A DNA stretch of 41,588 nt from the NCBI RefSeq assembly GCF_024649945.1, contig NZ_JANKMS010000020.1, forward strand, positions 1 to 41,588, read 5' to 3'. This DNA comes from Flavobacterium panacis (GTDB taxonomy: Bacteria; Bacteroidota; Bacteroidia; Flavobacteriales; Flavobacteriaceae). How positions within the stretch are numbered: position 1 is the first letter of the stretch; every line of letters begins with the position of its first letter. Both the position numbers and the translations under genes were made by a program. The notes under the pieces are model-generated. The model saw nothing but the letters and a program-made list of their open reading frames with translations. It was not told the origin of the DNA and searched no databases. Positions 17,012 through 24,718 of this stretch are shown here, in pieces.

Positions 17012-18727
17012 ATGAGAATTAAAACCAAATTGAATCTGGGTGTTGGATTGTTATTTTTAATGATCATCATTCTCTCGTTAGTGAGTGCTTATTCTGTTTT
17101 CTTGATTAAGCAGGACACAGAGAATATTTTGAAATCCAATTACAATACGCTGGAATATTCGCGAAACATGATTTTTGCTTTGGACGAAATAAAATCAGAT
17201 TCAAAAAAAACGATTTTGAATTTTGAGGAAAATCTTAAAAAGCAAACCCGAAATATTACGGAACCAGGCGAAAAACAAGCGACCGAAAAGCTGAAAGAAA
17301 GTTTTGCTCTTCTGACTAAAAACAATTCTGATGAAACTATAAAAGCACAAATTCGTCAAGATATTTTTGCTATTATGAAGCTGAATCTCGACGCTATAAA
17401 ACAGAAAAGCGACATCGCCAAACAATCGGCTGAAACGGCTAATTTGTCGATTGCCATTGTGGGGACTTTGTGTTTTTTAATTGCTTTTAATTTATTGGTT
17501 AATCTTCCGAATAACATTGCGAATCCGATTAAGGAATTAACATTGAGTATTAAGGAGATTGCCAATAAAAATTATTCAGAACGTGTTCATTTTACGAGTC
17601 ATAGCGAATTTGGAGATCTTGCCAAATCGTTTAATACGATGGCGCAAAAGCTGGAAGAATATCATGACAGCAATGTTTATAAATTGCTGTTTGAGAAAAA
17701 ACGATTGGAAACATTGATCAATAATATGAACGATCCGATTATTGGTTTGGATAACGAAGGAATTGTTTTGTTTGTGAATGATGAAGCGCTGAAAATTGTT
17801 GGTTTAAAATCGGAAGATATTATTGGAAAACCTGCCTCTGAATTAGCGGTTTCTAATGATTTAATTCGTTCTTTAATTCTGAAAGAAAATGAAACTACGA
17901 AAAAACAGCCTCTCAAAATTTTTGCTCACGGAAAAGAAAGTTATTTCGAAAAGGAAATCCACAATATTACGATAACACCAACGGGCGAAGAAAAGGAAAT
18001 TAATATTGGCGATGTGATTATTCTTCGAAATATTACACTTTTTAAAGAATTGGATTTTGCTAAAACCAATTTTATTGCCACTGTTTCACACGAATTAAAA
18101 ACACCAATTGCGTCTATAAAATTGAGTCTTCAATTACTTGAAAATGCTAAAACTGGCGATATGAACGACGACCAAAAACAATTGGTAGAAAGCATTAAAG
18201 ACGACAGTCAGCGTTTATTGAAAATCACGGGTGAATTATTGAATTTATCCCAATTGGAAACGGGGAATATTCAGTTGAATATTGGCAAAAGCAATCCGCA
18301 TGAAATTGTACAATATGCTGTAGAAGCTGTAAAAGTTCAAGCCGATCAAAAACAGATTCAGCTAATTGTTGATGCCGATGAAAATCTAAAACACGTAAAA
18401 GCCGATGCTGAAAAAACAGGCTGGGTTTTGATTAATTATTTATCTAATGCAATCCGATATTCGTCTGAAAAAAGTACGATTCTCATTAAATTAAAAGAAG
18501 AAAATAATCAAATGGTTTTTCAAGTTATTGATACTGGAAAAGGAATTGAGCCAAGATATAAAGACAAAGTCTTCGATAAATATTTTCAGATTCCAGGAAG
18601 TCAGAAATCGGGAACTGGATTAGGTTTAGCAATCAGCAAAGAATTTATTGAAGCACAAAACGGAAGCGTTGGCGTAGAAAGTAATTTAGGATTGGGAAGT
18701 ACTTTTTGGTTTACGTTGAAGGTTTAA
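17012..18727 (+). CDS. Membrane histidine kinase (HAMP-PAS-HisKA-HATPase)
   Basis: The 571-residue kinase has two membrane helices (about 8-30 and 146-168) around a ~115-residue extracytoplasmic helical domain, a HAMP linker (about 169-222) and a PAS domain (about 232-345). The HisKA box SHELKTP has its phospho-acceptor at H360. The HATPase domain shows N-box LINYLSNAIRYS, G1 DTGKGIE and G2 GTGLGLAISKEF. It begins 154 bp after the KdpD sensor-domain gene on the same strand. It is the likely catalytic partner for that domain and for the sigma-54 regulator at 6940. The three would form the K+-response pathway here; this is inferred from co-location. Confidence 0.9.
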   Translation: MRIKTKLNLGVGLLFLMIIILSLVSAYSVFLIKQDTENILKSNYNTLEYSRNMIFALDEIKSDSKKTILNFEENLKKQTRNITEPGEKQATEKLKESFALLTKNNSDETIKAQIRQDIFAIMKLNLDAIKQKSDIAKQSAETANLSIAIVGTLCFLIAFNLLVNLPNNIANPIKELTLSIKEIANKNYSERVHFTSHSEFGDLAKSFNTMAQKLEEYHDSNVYKLLFEKKRLETLINNMNDPIIGLDNEGIVLFVNDEALKIVGLKSEDIIGKPASELAVSNDLIRSLILKENETTKKQPLKIFAHGKESYFEKEIHNITITPTGEEKEINIGDVIILRNITLFKELDFAKTNFIATVSHELKTPIASIKLSLQLLENAKTGDMNDDQKQLVESIKDDSQRLLKITGELLNLSQLETGNIQLNIGKSNPHEIVQYAVEAVKVQADQKQIQLIVDADENLKHVKADAEKTGWVLINYLSNAIRYSSEKSTILIKLKEENNQMVFQVIDTGKGIEPRYKDKVFDKYFQIPGSQKSGTGLGLAISKEFIEAQNGSVGVESNLGLGSTFWFTLKV

Positions 18728-18764
18728 TTTTTTTGCCACAGATTGAAAGGATTTTTGAGATTTT

Positions 18765-18859
18765 TCGCCACGAATTACACAAATTTACACGAATTATTTT
18801 GGTCTAAATTATACGTGTTTTTAAATAAAATTTGTGCTAATTTGTGTAATTCGTGGCGA
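18765..18859. repeat. Word-hairpin element (CACGAATT type), copy 1
   Basis: TCGCCACGAATTACACAAAT on the left is matched exactly by its reverse complement at the right end (to 18859). ACACGAATT and TTTGTGCTAA words lie inside. The gap ends with CTTAG/CTCAG words (18867-18902). It lies between convergent genes. Confidence 0.75.
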
Positions 18860-18903
18860 TTTTAAAAGCCTCAGAATCTTAGCATCTCAGCACCTTAGAA
18901 CCT

Positions 18904-19353
18904 TTATAGTTTCATTTCCATAATCGGCATGAATCTATTTTTTATTGAAGTTTCAAATTCTCCGATTTTTGTAAATCCGATTTTCTGATAAAATTGTTCG
19001 GCATTGGGTTCTGAATCTAAAATGATTTTTTGACATTTTTCATTTCTCATTCTTTTCAAAAAATCATTCATTAAAAAAGAACCAAATCCTTTTCCAATAT
19101 ATTCAGGTAAAATAAATAAGTTATCCAATTTTACCTTATTATCTTCTTGTTTTAAATAAGAATAATAACCAACAATCTGATTTTCAATAACCAAATTAAA
19201 AACGGGATTTGTTTCAATATAATCTGCTGTAACTGTTAGATTATTACTCCATTTTTCAATTTGTTCTTCAGAATATCTCCAATACGCTTTTGACTTTTTG
19301 GTGATTTCCGTTAAACGGATATGATCTTCGATTTTGGCTTTTTGGATGTTCAT
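18904..19353 (-). CDS. GNAT-family N-acetyltransferase
   Basis: The 149-residue single-domain protein has the GNAT fold pattern: IEDHIRLTEI at the start, beta strands ending in LFILPEYIGKGFGSFLM (acetyl-CoA pyrophosphate loop GKGFG near 88-92), and NAEQFYQKIGFTKIGEF near the end. It would transfer an acetyl group from acetyl-CoA to a small molecule or peptide amine; the substrate is unknown. It is minus-strand, upstream of nothing obvious, and separated from the neighbouring repressor gene by a 24-bp-arm inverted repeat. Length is typical. Confidence 0.9.
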   Translation of the reverse strand: MNIQKAKIEDHIRLTEITKKSKAYWRYSEEQIEKWSNNLTVTADYIETNPVFNLVIENQIVGYYSYLKQEDNKVKLDNLFILPEYIGKGFGSFLMNDFLKRMRNEKCQKIILDSEPNAEQFYQKIGFTKIGEFETSIKNRFMPIMEMKL

Positions 19354-19370
19354 TTTGGTATATGTCTAAA

Positions 19371-19430
19371 TTTTCCGCCACGAATTCACGAATTTTTATT
19401 TAAAATAATTCGTGAATTCGTGGCGGAAAA
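19371..19430 (-). terminator. Perfect 24-bp-arm inverted repeat (CACGAATT type, copy 2)
   Basis: The arms 19371-19394 and 19407-19430 are exact reverse complements, with a 12-nt AT loop. The words CCGCCACGAATTCACGAATT match the 18765-18859 element. It lies 4 bp after the stop of the minus-strand LexA-like gene and is followed by T-rich sequence, so it can serve as its terminator. Confidence 0.7.
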
Positions 19431-19434
19431 AAAA

Positions 19435-20208
19435 TTAAGCGTTAGAAGTATTATTCTTAATTTCTCGAACTTCTCTTTTTAATTCTAAAAGTAAATCTTT
19501 CATAGCTCCAGTTTCCGTCGTTTCTTGTTTTTTATCTGAACGGCCAATGTTGCATTCGTACTCCCAAATTTCCAAAATATCAGAAGCTTTCACTTCATAA
19601 TTTGGATAAAAACTATTGTCAGATTCTAAAACCAAACTGTTCTTTTTATTTTTATTGAGGCGTTTGTAAACCATTCCTTCATTTTTAGTAATCAAAATAT
19701 AGGTTTTACCATCCATAACCTCTCCTAACTTTTCTACATAACGACCAATAATAATAGAACCATCTTCGTGCGGAGGCATCGAATCGCCTTCAACGGGAAA
19801 TCCGCGGTGTTTTCCAGGGCCTAAAAACGGAAGCGTAATCTGTTGTAAACTTTCAATATATTCTGGATCAGCATATCCATTTAGATAACCTGCTTTTGCT
19901 TTTTGAGATACAATTTCAATAAAGTTTTCTCCAAAACTATCTACTTGAATAGGCAAAATAAGTCGGTTGCCTTCTAGTTTTATCAAATTTTGCACATCAA
20001 TTTTACGAATATCGACCGATAATATCAAATCGATACTCATATGAAAATACAATGCAATTTTCTTTAAAATATCGTACGGCGCTTCTGAAGTTCCGTCTTC
20101 ATATTTTACGTATCTACCTCTGGTAATGCTAAGGTTTTCAGCTAATTTCTCTTGAGATATTTTATGCTTAACCCTTAATGCTCTGATGTTGTCTGAAAAT
20201 AAGGACAT
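19435..20208 (-). CDS. LexA-like XRE-S24 autocleavable repressor
   Basis: The 257-residue protein (start at 20208, MSLFSDNIRALR; an upstream ATG at 20247 adds 13 residues unlike any HTH start and would lie upstream of the predicted transcript start) has an N-terminal XRE HTH (about 5-65) and a C-terminal S24/LexA-type peptidase. The self-cleavage parts are present: an Ala-Gly at 106-107 (QKAKAG), Ser143 in GDSMPP and Lys182 in GMVYKRL. Their spacings resemble LexA (Ala84, Ser119, Lys156 in E. coli). The final ~20 residues form a possible coiled coil. It diverges from dinB, so it is very likely the local DNA-damage repressor, although canonical LexA has a winged HTH. Confidence 0.88.
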   Translation of the reverse strand: MSLFSDNIRALRVKHKISQEKLAENLSITRGRYVKYEDGTSEAPYDILKKIALYFHMSIDLILSVDIRKIDVQNLIKLEGNRLILPIQVDSFGENFIEIVSQKAKAGYLNGYADPEYIESLQQITLPFLGPGKHRGFPVEGDSMPPHEDGSIIIGRYVEKLGEVMDGKTYILITKNEGMVYKRLNKNKKNSLVLESDNSFYPNYEVKASDILEIWEYECNIGRSDKKQETTETGAMKDLLLELKREVREIKNNTSNA

Positions 20209-20234
20209 AATAAATTTGTTATAATTTGGAACAG

Positions 20235-20272
20235 CAAATATACACAAAATGTTCTAATCTGTACTAATTTTG
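20235..20272. promoter_or_regulatory. Divergent promoters with candidate SOS operator
   Basis: CAAATATA (20235-20242) is TATATTTG on the minus strand, the repressor -7 element. TAATTTTG (20265-20272) is the dinB -7 element. Between them lies AAAATGTTCTA (20246-20256), whose reverse complement TAGAACATTTT recurs exactly before the exonuclease gene at 24695. CTAAT direct repeats at 20254 and 20264 are 10 bp apart. A repressor bound here would block both promoters. Confidence 0.65.
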
Positions 20273-20295
20273 TTTCATACAAAAACAAAAGGAAA

Positions 20296-21492
20296 ATGGC
20301 ACGGGCAATTGTACATATGGATCTGGATACCTTTTTTGTATCCTGCGAACGACTCACCAATTCGGAACTTAATGGAATTCCGCTTATTATTGGCGGAGGC
20401 GACCGTGGTGTCGTGGCTTCTTGTTCCTATGAAGCACGTAAATTTGGAGTTCGTTCTGCCATGCCAATTCAAATGGCATTAAAACTTTGTCCAGATGCAA
20501 AAGTCATGAAAGGTGACATGGAATTATATTCAAAAATGTCTCACGATGTTACCGAAATTCTTCAAGAAAAAGCGCCTGTTTTAGAAAAAGCCAGTGTCGA
20601 TGAATTTTATCTGGACATTACCGGAATGGATCGTTTTCACGGAAGTTATAAATGGACCGATGAATTGGCTCAAAAAGTAATTAAAGAAACTGGATTACCG
20701 ATTAGTTTTTCATTATCAATCAATAAAACGGTTTCTAAAATTGCTACTGGCGAAGGAAAACCAGTAGGAAATCTTGAAATTCCAGAACATAAAGTACAGA
20801 CTTTTTTGAATCCGCTTTCGATTCAGAAAATACCAATGGTCGGAACCGTAACATTTCAGCTTTTATCCCGAATTGGCGTTCGTAAAATTCAGACTTTAGC
20901 CGAAATGCCTGCCGAAGTTTTACAGCAAATGATTGGAAAAAATGGTCTCGATATTTGGAAAAAAGCCAACGGAATCGATCATACGCCTGTTGAACCTTAT
21001 AGCGAAAGAAAATCTATTTCGACCGAACATACTTTTTCTCAGGATACAATTGATATTGCAAAACTCAAAAGAGTGCTTTTAGGAATGGTCGAAAAACTGG
21101 CTTTTCAATTGCGTTCTGAACAATGGCTGACTTCTACCGTTACGGTTAAAATTCGTTACGCCAATTTTGATACAGAAACCAAACAATCTCGAGTTGCATA
21201 CACTTCTGCCGATCATATTTTGACTAAAACCGTAATGGAACTTTTCGAAAAAGTCTATCAGCGTCGTATGCGTCTGCGCTTGATTGGCGTTCGCTTTAGC
21301 GGATTAGTTCGCGGAACCTATCAAATTGATCTTTTTGAAGATACTCAGGAAATGCTCGCACTTTATGCCGCTATGGACAAAATGAAAAGCCGTTATGGTT
21401 TTGATGCTGTGATGCGTTGTGCTGGTGCTCATTTTAAACCGAATACTAAAGACGAAATTTTAAAACGAAAAAACGAGAATCCTAAACCTTAA
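20296..21492 (+). CDS. dinB: DNA polymerase IV (Y-family translesion polymerase)
   Basis: The 398-residue Y-family polymerase has its catalytic acids: D9 in HMDLDTFF and D102-E103 in SVDEFYLDITG. It is therefore an active DinB rather than an ImuB-like inactive paralogue. A beta-clamp-binding motif QIDLF is at 343-347. Helix-hairpin-helix and little-finger regions follow at about 175-350. The start is supported by AAAGGAAA ahead of the ATG and the TAATTTTG element 23 bp upstream. Its stop is 1 bp before dnaE2, so the two are translationally coupled. It probably acts at replication forks stalled by damage. Confidence 0.95.
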   Translation: MARAIVHMDLDTFFVSCERLTNSELNGIPLIIGGGDRGVVASCSYEARKFGVRSAMPIQMALKLCPDAKVMKGDMELYSKMSHDVTEILQEKAPVLEKASVDEFYLDITGMDRFHGSYKWTDELAQKVIKETGLPISFSLSINKTVSKIATGEGKPVGNLEIPEHKVQTFLNPLSIQKIPMVGTVTFQLLSRIGVRKIQTLAEMPAEVLQQMIGKNGLDIWKKANGIDHTPVEPYSERKSISTEHTFSQDTIDIAKLKRVLLGMVEKLAFQLRSEQWLTSTVTVKIRYANFDTETKQSRVAYTSADHILTKTVMELFEKVYQRRMRLRLIGVRFSGLVRGTYQIDLFEDTQEMLALYAAMDKMKSRYGFDAVMRCAGAHFKPNTKDEILKRKNENPKP

Positions 21493-21493
21493 T

Positions 21494-24400
21494 ATGTATT
21501 TAAACTGTCATTCATATCATTCTCTGCGTTATGGCACGATTCCTCTTGATAAACTTGTCAAGCAGGCTGTTTTGCATGATGTAAAAGCAATGGCATTAAC
21601 TGATATTAATACAGTAACTGGAATTTATGATTTTATAAGAGATTGTGAGAAAAACGGAATTAAGCCTTTGGTTGGAATGGAATTTCGCTGTAATCATGAA
21701 TTCAGATATATCGGTTTAGCTAAAAATGCTGAAGGTTTAGCTGAAATGAATCGCTTTTTAACGGATCATAATTTCAGCGGAGAAACTTTGCCTTTACGAG
21801 CACCTAAATTTGAATCTGCTTTTGTAATTTATACTTTAGAAAATGCTCCAGAAACACTTTTTGAAAATGAATTTATTGGTGTTCGTCCTGAAGAAGTTTC
21901 AAGTCTTCTGACTTCAAAACATAAAAACAAAATGGCTAAAATGGTGGTTTTACAACCTGTAACTTTTAGCTGTAAAAAAGAATACAATCTGCATAAAGTG
22001 CTTCGGGCAATTGATACCAATATTATTCTGTCAAAACTTACCGAAGCAGATTTTTGCAAAACTTCTGATTTTATAAAACCATTAGACGGTCTTTTGCCTT
22101 TCTATGAAAAATATTCTGAAATCATTTCGAATACACAACGCATTATTGACGAATGTAATTTTCAATATGAATTTGGTGTTCCGCAAAACAAAAAATACTT
22201 TAAAAAAAGCCGTGAAGAAGATATAGAAATGCTTACTGTCCTAGCGATGGAAGGTTTTGAACTTCGTTATGGAAAAGAAAATACAGTAGCAAAAGCACGT
22301 GTTGAAAAAGAACTAAAAGTTATTGACGAATTAAAATTTAGCGCCTATTTCTTAATTACTTGGGACATTATTCAATACAGCAATAGTCAAGGTTTTATGC
22401 ACATCGGACGCGGAAGCGGTGCCAACAGCATCATCGCGTATTGTCTTGGAATTACCGATATCTGTCCAATAGAACTTGATTTGTATTTTGAACGTTTTTT
22501 AAATCTGAATCGTAAAACTCCACCCGATTTTGATATTGATTGGAGCTGGCAGGAACGCAATGTAATTTTAGAATATATCTTCGGAAAATACGGTAGAGAT
22601 CACGTAGCTTTTTGTGGTACGAATGTCGAATTTAAATACCGTTCTATTTTTAGAGAAGTTGGAAAAGTTTTTGGTCTTCCAAAAGAAGAATTGGATGTTT
22701 TGGCAAAAAATCCAGAAGAACTACATCCTACCAATAAAATTGTAAGGTTGGTTCAGGAATATGGTAAAATGATGAACAAATATCCAAACCAACGTAGTAT
22801 GCATGCCTGCGGAATTATCATTTCTGAAGAACCCATTACCAATTATACTCCATTAGAAATCCCTCCAAAAGGATTTCCAATCGTACTTTTTGATATGCAT
22901 ATTGCCGAAGAAATTGGTTTTGACAAATTCGACATTTTAAGTCAGCGTGGTATTGGTCATATTGATGACAGCGTAAAACTGATTGAAAAAAATCGAGGTA
23001 TCAAAGTAGATATTCGTAATACTTCGATTTCTAAAGATGAAGCAGTTTGTAATTCTCATTTGGCAAAAGGAGATACAATTGGCTGTTTTTATATTGAAAG
23101 TCCAGCCATGCGTGGATTATTACGCCGATTGAATTGTGACAATTATAAAATTTTAGTTGCCGCTTCGTCTATCATTCGTCCTGGAGTAGCACAATCTGGA
23201 ATGATGAAAGAGTATATTTTTCGTCATAACAATCCGAATCAGTTTGAATATTTTCATGAGGTTTTTAGAGAACATCTTGGCGAAACCTACGGAATTATGG
23301 TCTATCAAGAAGACGTTATTAAAATCGCCCAACATTACGGGGGACTTCCCGCACCCGACGGAGATATTCTGCGTCGTGCGATGTCAGGAAAAGGAAGATC
23401 CTTGGAAGCTTTGCAAAAAGTGAAAGACAACTTTTTTGCCAGTTGTGCTCAAAAAGGACATCCAGAAGCTTTGAGTCAGGAAATTTACCGTCAAATTGAA
23501 TCTTTTGCAGGCTATTCTTTTTGTAAAGCGCACTCGGCGTCTTATGCAGTTGAAAGTTATCAGAGTTTGTATTTGAAAGTGAATTATCCCGTTGAATTTA
23601 TGACAGCGGTAATCAACAATCAAGGCGGATTTTATAGAACAGAGGTTTACGTACACGAAGCGCGAATGTCGGGCGGAACCGTTCATAATCCGTGTGTGAA
23701 TAAAAGCGAATATCAAACCACTTTGTATGGAACTGATATTTATTTAGGTTTTATGCACATACAGAGTCTGGAATCTAAAGTTGCTCATTTAATTGAATCT
23801 GAAAGAGAACAAAACGGCGAATTTCTTTCTTTAGAAGATTTCATCAATCGCATTCCGATTGGAATTGAAGGTGTTAAAGTACTCATTTTCATTGGTGCTT
23901 TTCGTTTTACAGGAAAAACAAAAAATCAGCTTTTGATTACTGCGAGTTTATTACTGAACAATTTTAAGCCCGAAAACAGGAATTTGAAATTACTTCAAGA
24001 ACCTGCTAAAGAATTCAAATTGCCAGTTTTAGAACGTTCTATTTTTGAAGATGCTTTTGATGAAATCGAATTATTGAGTTTTCCTATTTCATGTACGGTT
24101 TTCGATCTTTTACAAACCAAACATCGAGGCGATATTATGGCGAAAGATTTAGTAAAATATCATAAAAGACAAGTTCGAATGCTGGCTTATTTGATTTCAA
24201 GAAAACACGTTCCGACCAAAAAAGGCACGATGTATTTTGGAACTTGGATTGATCATGAAGGCACTTATTTTGATACAGCGCATTTTCCAGATAGTTTGGC
24301 TCAACATCCTTTTCAGGGCGGAGGCTGTTATCTTTTGTTAGGAAATGTAGAAGTCGATTATCATTTTCCAACGATTACGATTCTTAAAATGGCAAAAATG

Positions 24401-24553
24401 CCTTTCATTCCAGATCCGCGATATATGGATGCTAAAGATCAATATCGAACACAAAATCAGATTAAAGAAGATATCAGTATGACGAATAGAAAACCGTATC
24501 CGTCAGCTCATGAAATTAATATGCCTAGACATCGAATGAAGTTTAATTCTTAA
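21494..24553 (+). CDS. dnaE2: Error-prone DNA polymerase III alpha subunit (DnaE2-like)
   Basis: The 1019-residue C-family polymerase is shorter than replicative DnaE (about 1160). The N-terminal PHP domain begins LNCHSYHSLRYG, where the usual H-x-H metal pair is N4-C-H6, so PHP proofreading is probably lost. Polymerase motifs are intact: GRGSGANSIIAYCLGI and PDFDIDWSW with catalytic D347 and D349 by analogy to D401/D403. A C-terminal OB-fold-like region (about 890-985) follows. It is coupled to dinB with a 1-bp gap under the LexA-like repressor. The layout parallels the ImuA-ImuB-DnaE2 mutasome, but ImuA is absent and the Y-polymerase is active. Confidence 0.9.
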   Translation: MYLNCHSYHSLRYGTIPLDKLVKQAVLHDVKAMALTDINTVTGIYDFIRDCEKNGIKPLVGMEFRCNHEFRYIGLAKNAEGLAEMNRFLTDHNFSGETLPLRAPKFESAFVIYTLENAPETLFENEFIGVRPEEVSSLLTSKHKNKMAKMVVLQPVTFSCKKEYNLHKVLRAIDTNIILSKLTEADFCKTSDFIKPLDGLLPFYEKYSEIISNTQRIIDECNFQYEFGVPQNKKYFKKSREEDIEMLTVLAMEGFELRYGKENTVAKARVEKELKVIDELKFSAYFLITWDIIQYSNSQGFMHIGRGSGANSIIAYCLGITDICPIELDLYFERFLNLNRKTPPDFDIDWSWQERNVILEYIFGKYGRDHVAFCGTNVEFKYRSIFREVGKVFGLPKEELDVLAKNPEELHPTNKIVRLVQEYGKMMNKYPNQRSMHACGIIISEEPITNYTPLEIPPKGFPIVLFDMHIAEEIGFDKFDILSQRGIGHIDDSVKLIEKNRGIKVDIRNTSISKDEAVCNSHLAKGDTIGCFYIESPAMRGLLRRLNCDNYKILVAASSIIRPGVAQSGMMKEYIFRHNNPNQFEYFHEVFREHLGETYGIMVYQEDVIKIAQHYGGLPAPDGDILRRAMSGKGRSLEALQKVKDNFFASCAQKGHPEALSQEIYRQIESFAGYSFCKAHSASYAVESYQSLYLKVNYPVEFMTAVINNQGGFYRTEVYVHEARMSGGTVHNPCVNKSEYQTTLYGTDIYLGFMHIQSLESKVAHLIESEREQNGEFLSLEDFINRIPIGIEGVKVLIFIGAFRFTGKTKNQLLITASLLLNNFKPENRNLKLLQEPAKEFKLPVLERSIFEDAFDEIELLSFPISCTVFDLLQTKHRGDIMAKDLVKYHKRQVRMLAYLISRKHVPTKKGTMYFGTWIDHEGTYFDTAHFPDSLAQHPFQGGGCYLLLGNVEVDYHFPTITILKMAKMPFIPDPRYMDAKDQYRTQNQIKEDISMTNRKPYPSAHEINMPRHRMKFNS

Positions 24554-24566
24554 GCGATGAAAATTG

Positions 24567-24637
24567 CTCGCAAAGTCGCGAAGGCGCAAAGTTTTTATTT
24601 AAAAACTTAAAAAGAAAAAACTTTGCGACTTTGCGAG
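24567..24637. repeat. Word-hairpin element (GCAAAGTCGC type)
   Basis: CTCGCAAAGTCGC on the left pairs with GCGACTTTGCGAG on the right. Both arms continue with GCAAAGTTTTT and AAAAAACTTTGC. The left arm has an extra GAAGGC word. It lies just after the dnaE2 stop and may act as a bidirectional stem-loop. Confidence 0.7.
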
Positions 24638-24694
24638 ATTAAAAAAAGAAAAAACTTATGAATCTATTCGCGACAATTAAGTAAACAACAGAAA

Positions 24695-24705
24695 TAGAAC
24701 ATTTT
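24695..24705 (+). promoter_or_regulatory. Candidate SOS-type operator ahead of the exonuclease gene
   Basis: TAGAACATTTT lies 14 bp upstream of the start and is identical over 11 bp to the box between the LexA-like and dinB promoters. A likely -7 element was not clear. Confidence 0.5.
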
Positions 24706-24718
24706 ACGTTATATACAA

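Noticed and set aside
19435..20247. Longer start for the LexA-like gene (MCIFAVPNYN...)
   Set aside because: The extra 13 residues are unlike an XRE start and the ATG lies at or upstream of the predicted transcription start (TATATTTG at 20235-20242); the internal ATG at 20208 gives MSLFSDNIRALR.
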